NCBI RefSeq assembly: GCF_002367995.1
Contig: NZ_AP018207.1
Span: forward strand, 5,445,963 to 5,509,962
From: Calothrix brevissima NIES-22
Lineage (GTDB): Bacteria > Cyanobacteriota > Cyanobacteriia > Cyanobacteriales > Nostocaceae
Direction of reading: 5' to 3'
DNA length: 64,000 bases
Shown: in pieces, positions 33,415 through 41,966 of the stretch
Layout: each line of letters begins with the position of its first letter
Position numbering within the stretch: position 1 is the first letter of the stretch
The notes under the pieces: generated by a model
The model's database searches: none
What the model was told of the DNA's origin: nothing
The model's input: only the letters and a program-made list of their open reading frames with translations
Made by a program: the position numbers and the translations under genes

Positions 33415-35430
33415 ATGCAGCATCTACCCATGAGTCAAGAGCAAGAAACAGCATTGCAAGAAGCTGCGAATGAAAATACCCCTTCTGAGCGTTTGCGAGA
33501 GCTTGCGAAACTTAGTATAGAGTTAGCCAGGATAGTTGCACAAAATCCTGGCACTGATGCGGATATTTTACATGAATTAGGCTCATACGCTGACGCAAAA
33601 GTGCGACAGAATTTGCTGATGAATCCTAACATTCCGCCATCTCGACTAATGTTTTTAGCCAAGCTGTTTCCTAGACATTTATTTAGAAACCCAGCTATTG
33701 ATTTATTGATTTTAGAAAATCCCAATTTACTAGCTACAGCTTTTGATACAGTTTTACCTAATTTAATTAAACGGCAGATTGTACCAGTTTCGCTTTTAGA
33801 ATATGCCGCTAAATCTTCATCGGAAACAGTAAAATTAGCAGTCACGGTAAATAGCCAAACACCAAAAGCTACCCTTGAATATTTAGCATCTAGTAACAAT
33901 CAGCTTGTGGTAGAAGCGGCGCAAATGCATGTTAGTTGGAATGATGATGCTAATTGTGAAGATTGGCAAGAAATCGCCCAAATAGCAATAGATAATATAT
34001 TCAAAGATTGCTCAGAAGAATTTAAAGATGCAATTCAGCCAATCGCCAAAATAAATGAATTGCGATCGGATATTCCTAAACATCTTTTACGCTTTGTACC
34101 TTATAGACAAGCAGCATATCCAGAAAAGACTGTTGATGAATTAGAAAAGCTAGCACAGTCAGCTAACTCAAAAGAACGCCTAGTAGCTGCTGAACATCCT
34201 AATACCCCTGGTTATATTCTGGAACAATTACTAGAATCTGCTGATGGTAGTATCTTCTATGCACTGGCTAGTAATCCTAATGCTCCTGTTCATTTCTTAA
34301 AAAAACTTCTTGAGAAACCGGATCTTTATGAATTAGGTAGACGCATAGCGTGGAATCCCAACCTACCGTTGGAATTGCTAGAAGAGATGGCTGATTCGGA
34401 TCGTCATAATGCAGTTCATGAAGCGATCGCAGCTAACCCTCGAACACCTGTGTATATTCTGGCAAAACTCGCTAGTAATCAACGTTTGAAGGGTTATGTT
34501 CATCAAGCAATAGTTTATAACCCGAATACACCAGTCAGCTTGCTAGAAAAATTAGCACGCGATCGCGGCGATGATTACGTTGTTCTCAATAGAATTGCAA
34601 ACAATCCCAAAACACCGAAGCAACTTGTTCTCAGCTTACTATACCTGTTTGAACAAAGATATCTCGGCGGATACAGTTTAAATTCTGGTGTTGAAGAATT
34701 TGGTATGATGAATCCCCATGTTTCAGGTAATTTTTTGGAAAAATCATTAGAATGCCAAGAAAATACTTTAAAGACAGCATGGCACCAACAGTTTAAAGAT
34801 ACTGCTAATTCTAATTTAGCAGCAATTGCGCGTCATCCTAACTTACCTGAAAAGTCTTTAAAAAAGCTACTTTTAGAACACGAAAAAGACTTTATCCGAT
34901 ACGCTGCTTGCGAAAATCCTAATACACCAAATTTTATTGTGCAAATATGGGGAATAGATATTCTCAAAAACTTAAACAAAGGAATAGTTAATTTAGCAGT
35001 CTTGAAAAGAATAGCGTCTTCTCTCTACGCTAACCAAGAACTTTTAGCAGTCTTAGTTAACCATGAAAATCCTGAAGTACGTAAAGCAGCAGCCAGCAAT
35101 CCCTGTATTGACGATGCAATCTTAGCATCTTGCGAATCTTCACCTAATTATCAGCCAGGTGAGTTAGAATCCAGCCTTTATCCTGAAAGAGAACTCCTCA
35201 GCAAATGGGAACAAATTCCTCTATCTACTCGCCTCACAGTTTTATTAAATCCACAAGCACCAAGGGGAATTTTAGCCAAAACTGCTCGCTCTTTTTCTTG
35301 GTTAGAACGCTATGCGATCGCGCAAAATCCCAACACACCTACACAAATACGCCAAATTCTTACCCAAGATGGTAATCGAGTAGTACGTGCTGCGGCTAAT
35401 TTTACCAAGCCGTTGGAATTACCAGAATAG
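33415..35430 (+). CDS. Leucine-rich-repeat-variant (LRV) protein
   Basis: The 671-residue protein is built from LRV/HEAT-like 24-28-residue helical repeats with the consensus NPNTPxxxLxxLAxxxxxxV, seen from residue ~40 to the end (for example NPNTPVSLLEKLARDRGDDYV, HPNLPEKSLKKLL and NPNTPTQIRQILTQDG). LRV proteins form a right-handed helical solenoid and often mediate protein binding. The Azotobacter founder carries an N-terminal 4Cys iron-sulfur site; none exists here. The start could be ATG 33415 or 33430. A MITE lies 3 bp after the stop. It follows the lipid-type unit by about 90 bp but a shared role is not indicated. Confidence 0.88.
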   Translation: MQHLPMSQEQETALQEAANENTPSERLRELAKLSIELARIVAQNPGTDADILHELGSYADAKVRQNLLMNPNIPPSRLMFLAKLFPRHLFRNPAIDLLILENPNLLATAFDTVLPNLIKRQIVPVSLLEYAAKSSSETVKLAVTVNSQTPKATLEYLASSNNQLVVEAAQMHVSWNDDANCEDWQEIAQIAIDNIFKDCSEEFKDAIQPIAKINELRSDIPKHLLRFVPYRQAAYPEKTVDELEKLAQSANSKERLVAAEHPNTPGYILEQLLESADGSIFYALASNPNAPVHFLKKLLEKPDLYELGRRIAWNPNLPLELLEEMADSDRHNAVHEAIAANPRTPVYILAKLASNQRLKGYVHQAIVYNPNTPVSLLEKLARDRGDDYVVLNRIANNPKTPKQLVLSLLYLFEQRYLGGYSLNSGVEEFGMMNPHVSGNFLEKSLECQENTLKTAWHQQFKDTANSNLAAIARHPNLPEKSLKKLLLEHEKDFIRYAACENPNTPNFIVQIWGIDILKNLNKGIVNLAVLKRIASSLYANQELLAVLVNHENPEVRKAAASNPCIDDAILASCESSPNYQPGELESSLYPERELLSKWEQIPLSTRLTVLLNPQAPRGILAKTARSFSWLERYAIAQNPNTPTQIRQILTQDGNRVVRAAANFTKPLELPE

Positions 35431-35433
35431 CTA

Positions 35434-35558
35434 GGGACATCCAATTTTTTAAATACCCAATAAATTTGTAGTGCGAGCATCTTGCTCGCTTTTAAACATC
35501 AGCGAGCAAGATGCTCGCACTACTAGAGAATATGGGTAATTTATTTTTTGTAAGTCCC
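35434..35558. mobile_element. MITE-like element, family A, copy 2
   Basis: This 125-bp copy of the element at 12707 has the same ends (GGGACATCC, GTAAGTCCC) and central palindrome of GTGCGAGCATCTTGCTCGC. It is flanked by CTA on both sides, a possible target duplication. It sits right after the LRV stop codon. Confidence 0.85.
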
Positions 35559-35567
35559 CTATTACTA

Positions 35568-36122
35568 TTAACGCGGCTTGTTTATCGAGTCGCTTAACTG
35601 AGTTCCTGTGTAATTAGGTAACCAACCTTCTGCGGTGATAAAATAGCGTACTGCTTTAAAATTCAAGGATGCATTCGGACTACACCAATGTTCTACACCC
35701 GCAGGAATCACGAGATAATCTTGCGCTTGAACTAATAACTGAATCTGGCTACCATCTGGTTTGACAAAGCCAAAAATCATCTCTCCCGCTAAAACATAGA
35801 TAGGTTCAGCCGCAGTATGAGTATGATAGCGGCTGTAAGTGGCTATTAATGTCTCAATATGGGGGGAACCTGGGTGTATATTCAGTAAGTCACACCAAAG
35901 ATAGCCTGTTTCTTGCTGGAGAAATTCAAACACTCCATTATGTAGTTCTATGATGTAGCGCTTCTCGGATTCGGTAACAACGTCTTGATCGATTAAGTGG
36001 GGAAAAAGTAGCGATGTTCCTGGATCGTAGTGTTTTAAGTGAATGCCCAAAGGAGACAATTCACGGACTATTTCGCTTAAATCACTCTCGATTGTACCGT
36101 CATCCAGCAATAGGGTAGCCAT
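35568..36122 (-). CDS. mtnD: Acireductone dioxygenase-type cupin
   Basis: This 184-residue cupin matches acireductone dioxygenase of methionine salvage, which oxidises the dihydroxy-keto intermediate. Metal ligands are in order: His100, His102 and Glu106 (YHTHTAAEPIYV), then His145 (GVEHW). The strand LAGEMIFGF and LVIPAGVEHW are characteristic. The N-terminal ~60 residues form the alpha-helical lead-in typical of the family. Other salvage genes are not in the window, so its partner is encoded elsewhere. Confidence 0.85.
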   Translation of the reverse strand: MATLLLDDGTIESDLSEIVRELSPLGIHLKHYDPGTSLLFPHLIDQDVVTESEKRYIIELHNGVFEFLQQETGYLWCDLLNIHPGSPHIETLIATYSRYHTHTAAEPIYVLAGEMIFGFVKPDGSQIQLLVQAQDYLVIPAGVEHWCSPNASLNFKAVRYFITAEGWLPNYTGTQLSDSINKPR

Positions 36123-36463
36123 AACAGAAGCACTAATTCACCATTAAGAAAAGTATACTTAATTTTTATTTAATTAGCCATTATGCCGATAGGCAAACCG
36201 GAGTTGTTTATATGCATTCTCTGACATATAAGTTAGGTTGGTGTAACGAAAATACTGGCAAGGGCTGTCATTAGTCATTTGTCATTAGTCATTTGTCATT
36301 TTTCATTGGTAAGGAATTAAAGTCTATTTCCGTTTCGGAATATAGGTTGCTTTATTTATACTGGCTTACTTAGCATCCTGGAGAGTGGTGAAAAATATCG
36401 GTTTTGGCTGTTGGCTGTTGACGGTTGACGGTTGACTGTGGACTTTTGACTGTGGACTATTGA
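36123..36463. other. Spacer with TTGTCAT-type 7-mers
   Basis: Tandem TTAGTCATTTGTCAT copies lie at 36268-36300 and TTGACGGTTGACGG copies at 36412-36440. No gene or palindrome of note is seen. Confidence 0.6.
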
Positions 36464-36964
36464 TTATTGATTGTATAAACCGAAAGAAGACTTGGTTTCC
36501 CATTGATTATTGCTTCTTTCTAGATAGAGAATACTGGCATAATTTGGACTGGACGGACAATATACTGCTAATTGAATCAATGCTTGGGAAAAATCGGGAG
36601 AAAATCCTGGTCGAGTTAACCAATAAAAATTAGCCCAGCGATAATTGTAGTCAGCGCCCAATCGGTTAGCTTCTGCGTCAGAAATTAGGGTGACTTGAGA
36701 ATGAGCGATCGCATTTTTGAATAAGTATGGTTCCTGGTTTATCAATACCCAATCATCATAAGCCGCTTTCGGTACATTGTACGCGCCAGCAAAAAACGAG
36801 CCACACTTGGATAGCTTTGGAAAACTAATATCTTCCCAAGTAATTATTTCACTGTCACCTTTACGAGAAAAAATGCTACAAGAAGTTTCGATGAGGTAGT
36901 CTAGCCCCATTTGCTGACCTTTAATTAAGGTAGAGATAATCTGGGTTTCAAATTGCGATCGCAT
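36464..36964 (-). CDS. Hypothetical protein
   Basis: The 166-residue product is rich in Trp, Tyr and Phe (DYNYRWANFYWLTRPGF, YASILYLERSNNQW). It has no signal peptide or membrane segment. Its order is a short helical start, then beta-rich sequence with a Cys at residues 30 and 53 (TSCSIF, LSKCGS). I do not recognise the family. The frame has good codon use and is preceded by an AT-rich leader; it stands alone. It could be a small ligand-binding or phycobiliprotein-lyase-like fold, but that is speculative. Confidence 0.65.
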   Translation of the reverse strand: MRSQFETQIISTLIKGQQMGLDYLIETSCSIFSRKGDSEIITWEDISFPKLSKCGSFFAGAYNVPKAAYDDWVLINQEPYLFKNAIAHSQVTLISDAEANRLGADYNYRWANFYWLTRPGFSPDFSQALIQLAVYCPSSPNYASILYLERSNNQWETKSSFGLYNQ

Positions 36965-37269
36965 ATCTATAGCATTACGAAAAAATACATTAAATCAGTT
37001 ATAAAATATACTTAATTCTTTTTAAAATTAGTAATAAGATAGATGGTAGGGGCATGGCATTGCCATGCCCTCTAAAATATATTGAAGTGCTGCAAACAAT
37101 ATTTAAATTAGTATAAATTCATAAATAGCTGTATAACCTTGCAACCATAAGGTTTTGCGGCTGAGATGAGGTATAATTTAACATTGCTCAGAGAAATTTA
37201 TCAGCAACCTCTAGCGCGGATACTCTAACATATTAAGAAACACCACAATCGTTAATGGTAGAGGTATCA
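36965..37269. other. Spacer with perfect hairpin
   Basis: The stem GGGCATGGC with GCCATGCCC (37050-37070) is perfect with a 3-nt loop. A TAAGGTTTTGCGG segment follows at 37150. No gene is seen. Confidence 0.45.
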
Positions 37270-37452
37270 ATGGACGCTTTAGTGGAAACCCTAGAGACAA
37301 AATTGCGTCAGTGGAAGCCTGATGTTGCTGAACAGGTAAAACAATATGTAGCAGCAATTATCGAAATGGCTGACCAAGATGCGTTAGATATTCTCCATTC
37401 CAGGGATGCTGATCAACAAGCGTTAGACTCTTTTGAAGAATCTGCAAACTAG
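37270..37452 (+). CDS. Small helical hypothetical protein
   Basis: This 60-residue protein begins MDALVETLETKLRQWKP at ATG 37270, chosen because GAGG lies 5 bases upstream; ATG 37255 would add MVEVS. The product is acidic and predicted alpha-helical (EQVKQYVAAIIEMADQDALDIL). The end, ADQQALDSFEESAN, resembles an antitoxin-like or regulatory tail. No toxin gene is adjacent. The HAD gene follows by 65 bp. Confidence 0.6.
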   Translation: MDALVETLETKLRQWKPDVAEQVKQYVAAIIEMADQDALDILHSRDADQQALDSFEESAN

Positions 37453-37517
37453 CATGATACAGAAAAATTCTTGCCGGATGAGATAAGCTAACCAAAGCAG
37501 TTTTCATCCTCAAACCC

Positions 37518-38309
37518 ATGACCGCAAGTAGTCCCACAATTTTAGCCCTAGACTTTGATGGAGTGATTTGCGATGGATTAATTGAATATTTTGAAGTAGC
37601 ATGGCGTACCTATTGTCAAATTTGGTCGCCTGCTAATAAAATACCAGCTGATAACTTAGCTGCAAGATTTTATCGCCTCAGACCAGTAATTGAAACAGGT
37701 TGGGAAATGCCTGTTTTAATTAAAGCTTTAGTTGATGGTATTGATGATGACAAGATTCTTCACGAATGGGTAACTATTGCCCCACAAATTTTATTAGACT
37801 ATAAGCTACAAGCCAGAGAAGTTGCTGCCATTTTAGATAATTCTCGCGATCGCTGGATTGCTAACGATTTAGATGGTTGGTTAAGCTTGCATAGATTTTA
37901 TCCTGGCGTAATTGATAAAATCAAAGCCACTGTTGCCAGTAACATTAAGTTATATATCATCACCACAAAAGAAGGGCGTTTTGTGCAGCAGTTATTACAG
38001 CAAGCAGGTGTAGATTTAGCGCCCATAGTCATATTTGGTAAGGAAGAGAAGCGCCCTAAATACGAAATTATTCGGGAATTAATTCAAAATGCTGAATATA
38101 AACCTGTAATTTTGTGGTTTGTTGAAGATAGATTGAAAACTTTGGAGTTAGTAGAGCAGCAATCAGACTTAGCAGATGTGAAATTATTTTTAGCAGATTG
38201 GGGCTATAATACCCAAGCTGAGAGAGAAGCAGCGCAAAATAGCCAGCGTATTCAGCTAATATCTTTGTCTCAGTTTGGTCAAGATTTTTCTAGTTGGGTT
38301 GAGATATAA
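37518..38309 (+). CDS. HAD-family hydrolase
   Basis: The 263-residue soluble enzyme has the HAD signature: motif I DFDGVICDG (nucleophile Asp14, acid Asp16), motif II TTKEG near residue 155, the motif III Lys in KEEKRPK and motif IV WFVEDR. A helical cap lies between ~30 and 130. HAD enzymes are phosphatases or related hydrolases. Relatives in cyanobacteria are often of unknown substrate. It is downstream of the small helical protein and precedes a bidirectional terminator-type palindrome. Confidence 0.88.
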   Translation: MTASSPTILALDFDGVICDGLIEYFEVAWRTYCQIWSPANKIPADNLAARFYRLRPVIETGWEMPVLIKALVDGIDDDKILHEWVTIAPQILLDYKLQAREVAAILDNSRDRWIANDLDGWLSLHRFYPGVIDKIKATVASNIKLYIITTKEGRFVQQLLQQAGVDLAPIVIFGKEEKRPKYEIIRELIQNAEYKPVILWFVEDRLKTLELVEQQSDLADVKLFLADWGYNTQAEREAAQNSQRIQLISLSQFGQDFSSWVEI

Positions 38310-38332
38310 ACTGTGAGAAGTTGCTGCTTGTC

Positions 38333-38365
38333 AGATCCCCGACTTCTTCAAGAAGTCGGGGATCT
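38333..38365. terminator. Perfect palindrome between convergent genes
   Basis: AGATCCCCGACTTCTT pairs with AAGAAGTCGGGGATCT around a single base. It sits between the HAD and pentapeptide genes, both ending here, and could act in both directions. Similar palindromes are widespread in Nostocales. Confidence 0.7.
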
Positions 38366-38381
38366 AGCAACATGCCAATAT

Positions 38382-38888
38382 TTATTTACAACCTAAACTT
38401 TCGCGTGTAGAAACGCCAGTCACAGGGTTAATGCCATCAGCGCGATCGCATAATAAAGATACTTGATAGCGGTCAATTAATGCGTCTGTAAAATCAGCAC
38501 CAGTAATCTCCGCATTATAAAAGCGACTATTAGTCAAAGTTGCTTCTGTAAAAATGGCATTTTTTAAATTTGCACTATCAAAAGTTACGCGGTCAACTAA
38601 AGCACCAGTCAGGTTTGCATCTTGTAAATTAGCTTTTAATAAAACGCCTTTTGTGAGAATAGCATTTTTTAAATTAGCACCTTGAAAATTTGCTTCTCGC
38701 ATTTCTGCAGCGACAAATTTAGCACCAGCTAAATCAGTATAAGAAAAATCCCGTTTTTCTAAATGAGTATTGTTGTAATTAATCGTCTTTTCTTGTGCAA
38801 AAGCTGGTTTAGGAGTAAAAATTACCCATAAACCAGCTAATAGTAAAATAAGTATTAAACTCCAAAGGCGTAGCCAGAAATTTCTCAT
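38382..38888 (-). CDS. Lumenal pentapeptide-repeat protein
   Basis: A 168-residue precursor has a signal peptide at 1-31 ([18 protein letters not shown], ending PAFAQ) and a pentapeptide domain at ~45-145. The A(D/N)LXX pattern is clear ([26 protein letters not shown]). The right-handed beta-helix it forms usually serves protein-protein contact. The C-terminal tail has two Cys (LLCDRAD and SLGCK) that may form a disulfide, as in thylakoid-lumen TL20-like proteins. Predicted export to periplasm or thylakoid lumen. Its role is unknown. Confidence 0.88.
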   Translation of the reverse strand: MRNFWLRLWSLILILLLAGLWVIFTPKPAFAQEKTINYNNTHLEKRDFSYTDLAGAKFVAAEMREANFQGANLKNAILTKGVLLKANLQDANLTGALVDRVTFDSANLKNAIFTEATLTNSRFYNAEITGADFTDALIDRYQVSLLCDRADGINPVTGVSTRESLGCK

Positions 38889-38964
38889 AAATTTTTACCG
38901 AGTCAAAAGTCCCAAGTCACAATCAAAAGTTCTACTTAATATATTTTGAACCATTAACTATTGA

Positions 38965-39125
38965 CCCTCCGAATTTTAGATTTTAAATTTTGGATTTTGG
39001 ATTGTTTTTGGTGCAAGCACAGCCGTGGACGGAACAAATCTTAAATCGTCAATCTAAAATCTCCAAGCTGCATCCCTTTATGGGTGAAGTCAATCTAAAA
39101 TCTAAAATCCAAAATCTAAAATTGG
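38965..39125. repeat. ATTTTGGATTTT / AAATCTAAAATC repeats
   Basis: GATTTTAAATTTTGG and TTTTGGATTTTGGATT at 38972-39005 are met by AATCTAAAATCTCC and AAATCTAAAATCCA copies at 39053-39122, giving an imperfect long inverted repeat between the pentapeptide and LCP genes. Confidence 0.75.
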
Positions 39126-39143
39126 TTGACCCTTAACTCATGA

Positions 39144-40661
39144 CTACTTCCAATCCTTACCGATGCGAATTGTCAGGTCAGATTCTAAATCTCCAGTAGC
39201 GGAAACTTCAACTTGACCTAAACCAACTATTTTTTGGAGATTATCTCCTAATTCTCGGTTACCTTTTTGGACAATAATTTGTGTTTGACGTTGGGTATCA
39301 GGCCAATCTGGCACTGCGTAAACACTGGTGAAGCCTTTTTGTTTGAGATAATTGATAACTTTTTCAGTTAACTGCGGTTGATTAGAAGCATTTTGAATAG
39401 CAATTTTGAGTTTAGGTACCGATCGCGCATCAGCTTTGAGACCAGGTACATTTACCCCAACATAATCATTCAATAGGCTTTGTTGTCCAGTCATATTCAA
39501 CCAATAACTATTAGGATCTCGGCTGAAACGGCTGAAGCCACCAGGTAACACAGTCATTTGGAAATTATCTCGATCTTGATTGAGCGAGAAATTTACCAAT
39601 GCCATCATTTCTTCAATTTTCAGGTTGGTATCAAAATACTTCCGCATAATTCGGGTTAATTGCGGCAACCTCGGTAAAACAGTCGGACTATTTAGACGTT
39701 CAAATAACGCTTTAATTAGTGCTTGTTGCCGTTGGACTCTAGGGAGATCCCCTAAGCCTGGTTCGCGGTAACGCACAAATAGTTCTGCTTGTTCGCCGTT
39801 GAGGGTTTGCCAACCACTAACTAAACTCACAGATTTACCAACTGCATCTTGATATGACATGGCTTGAGGAACGAAAACTTCTACCCCACCCAATTGATCG
39901 ACTAATTGACGTAAGCCACTAGTCGAGATGCGGATATAGCGATCGATTGGTGCATTACTCAAAGTCCGGCTGATTACCCGTGCTGCTAACACAGGGCCGC
40001 CTTGAGCATTGGCATCGGATACTTTAGTTTGTTCCTTTGCTTCAGGGATGGCAATCATCGTATCCTTAGGAATGGAAAGCACTCTAATCGACTTATCGCT
40101 GGGGTTAAGCCGCGCCATCAGCATCGTATCGCTTTTACCAGCAAAACTTTCCGGTGAGCCATCAACAGCACCTTTAACTGGTTCAATCCCCATAATTAAA
40201 ATATTCATGGGTCTTGAAAGCTGATATTCGGAGATTTTGCCCCATAGCTCCCCAGGTAGAGGGATTTTTTGCTGGTCTTTAACTCCCAGACCTGTATCTT
40301 CTTCCGTTTGGTCGAGATTACTCCATAAAGGAGTCCACAACGCCAAGGTAGATACCAGTAAACCAGATAAAACAATCCCCAAAACAACTGTTAATACCCA
40401 TAACAGCCATTTCGGCATTGTTAAACCCAACCGTTCATAAAGCTGGTTGGGAATTTCACCTACAGACTCAACCACACCACGAGAAACATGAGTTTGTTCC
40501 TCTGGTTGAACTTCTGGTTCTGCTGCTGGTGCTGGTACTTCTGGCGATGCTACCTGATTTTCTGGACGCTGCAATTGTTGAGGTTTAACCCCATTTAACT
40601 CTAACTCTGCTACTTGTTGCGGCGTGATTTGATTTTCCGCCCATTGCATTTGTTTTATCAC
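39144..40661 (-). CDS. LytR-CpsA-Psr family cell-envelope protein
   Basis: The 505-residue protein has a disordered Pro/Glu-rich cytoplasmic N-terminus, a membrane helix at ~85-110 (LLWVLTVVLGIVLSGLLVST), an extracellular LCP domain at ~150-310 (PMNILIMGIE, GKSDTMLMARL, IPKDTM, RYREPGLGDLPRVQRQ) and a LytR_C-type domain at ~410-500. LCP proteins transfer polymer from lipid carrier to the wall; the Arg pair in RYREPGLGDLPR binds the pyrophosphate. GTG 40661 follows GGGGAG; the longer TTG 40679 is less likely. The divergent neighbour is a GDP-mannose enzyme, which fits surface polysaccharide. Confidence 0.9.
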   Translation of the reverse strand: MIKQMQWAENQITPQQVAELELNGVKPQQLQRPENQVASPEVPAPAAEPEVQPEEQTHVSRGVVESVGEIPNQLYERLGLTMPKWLLWVLTVVLGIVLSGLLVSTLALWTPLWSNLDQTEEDTGLGVKDQQKIPLPGELWGKISEYQLSRPMNILIMGIEPVKGAVDGSPESFAGKSDTMLMARLNPSDKSIRVLSIPKDTMIAIPEAKEQTKVSDANAQGGPVLAARVISRTLSNAPIDRYIRISTSGLRQLVDQLGGVEVFVPQAMSYQDAVGKSVSLVSGWQTLNGEQAELFVRYREPGLGDLPRVQRQQALIKALFERLNSPTVLPRLPQLTRIMRKYFDTNLKIEEMMALVNFSLNQDRDNFQMTVLPGGFSRFSRDPNSYWLNMTGQQSLLNDYVGVNVPGLKADARSVPKLKIAIQNASNQPQLTEKVINYLKQKGFTSVYAVPDWPDTQRQTQIIVQKGNRELGDNLQKIVGLGQVEVSATGDLESDLTIRIGKDWK

Positions 40662-40777
40662 AATTATCTCCCCACTCAACCACTCCCTAAAAGTTATGTT
40701 AATGCAAGCTACAAATATTGCCAGTAGATCAGCCCACTGTAAACTTGTAGTGTTCTTTAGTAGGTGTGTATGACAAA

Positions 40778-41842
40778 ATGACTAATCCATTGTTCCCCGT
40801 AATCCTTGCTGGTGGTAAAGGTGAGCGTTTTTGGCCATTGAGTCGTTATCGGCGACCCAAGCAGTTTTTAAGCCTTGATGGTAGCTCTAGGAGCCTACTA
40901 CAAGCAACAGCCGATCGACTGATAAATGTTGTCGGCGGATGGGATTCTTTGTTTGTCGTTACTTCTGCTTTGATAGCTGAAGGAGTGCGACAACAATTAC
41001 CGCAATTGCCGTCACAAAATTTATTAATTGAGTCTGAGGGAAGAGACACCGCCGCCGCCGTTGCTTGGACAAGTTTGGAAATCAAACAGCGCTATGGTGA
41101 AGACGCTGTTATCGGCTTTTTCCCTGCTGACCACTGGATTGACGACCAACAGGCATTTGCAGACACATTACATGCTGCAACCTCATTAGCGGCAAGTACA
41201 GAAGCGATTGTCACACTGGGGATCAAGCCAACTTTTCCTTCAACTGGTTACGGTTATATCGAACAAGGCGCAAAAATAGGTAGCTTTAATGAGTTGCCAG
41301 CTTATCACGTGAACCGCTTTACTGAAAAGCCCAACCGCGAAACGGCGGAATCTTTTTTAGCAACGGGACGTTTTAGCTGGAATAGTGGCATGTTCTTTTT
41401 TCGATCTGGGGTAGTTCTAAAAGAACTTTACACCCATGCACCGGAAATTATTGAACCTCTAGCACAAAATGGGCCTGATATTTACCCGCAATTACCTAAA
41501 AAAAGTATAGACTATGCTCTTATGGAAAAAACCAATCTAGCATACGTTTTACCAGTGTCATTTGGTTGGGACGATCTGGGCGATTGGAATGCAATTGAGC
41601 GCTTACTAAAAACAGAAGAGACTCCCAATGTGGAACTAGCTACCCATGTAGGTCTGGATACCAAAGGGTCACTGCTTTACGCCACCGATGCCGATGATGT
41701 AATTGTTACCATAGGCTTAGAGGATGTTGTGATTGTGCGCGATCGCAATGTCACCCTCATAGTCAAAAAAGACCGTACCCAGGAAATTAAGCAGATACTC
41801 AAAACAATCCAAAGCGATCCCCGATTTACCGACTTGCTATAG
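40778..41842 (+). CDS. manC: Mannose-1-phosphate guanylyltransferase
   Basis: The 354-residue enzyme makes GDP-mannose from mannose-1-phosphate and GTP. The nucleotide motif is LAGGKGERFWPLSRYRRPKQ at ~10-29. The FTEKPN motif that binds mannose-phosphate is near residue 175. The C-terminal left-handed helix part (ATHVGLDTKGSLLYATDADDV) is present, but no phosphomannose-isomerase domain follows, so it is the short form. ATG 40778 is selected over GTG 40766. Divergent from the LCP gene, it likely supplies sugar for exopolysaccharide. Confidence 0.92.
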   Translation: MTNPLFPVILAGGKGERFWPLSRYRRPKQFLSLDGSSRSLLQATADRLINVVGGWDSLFVVTSALIAEGVRQQLPQLPSQNLLIESEGRDTAAAVAWTSLEIKQRYGEDAVIGFFPADHWIDDQQAFADTLHAATSLAASTEAIVTLGIKPTFPSTGYGYIEQGAKIGSFNELPAYHVNRFTEKPNRETAESFLATGRFSWNSGMFFFRSGVVLKELYTHAPEIIEPLAQNGPDIYPQLPKKSIDYALMEKTNLAYVLPVSFGWDDLGDWNAIERLLKTEETPNVELATHVGLDTKGSLLYATDADDVIVTIGLEDVVIVRDRNVTLIVKKDRTQEIKQILKTIQSDPRFTDLL

Positions 41843-41966
41843 CTGTAAAAGTTAAAACCCTTGGCAGAGGTTAATATTCTGCTTATTTTATTATAACTAG
41901 GGTGAGGGGTAAGAGCTAGAGGCTAGGTGCATTTATCAGGTGCATTTATAAGTATTTAATAATTAG

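Noticed and set aside
33415-35430. Iron-sulfur LRV protein as in Azotobacter
   Set aside because: The N-terminal four-Cys cluster is absent, so only the repeat solenoid is supported.
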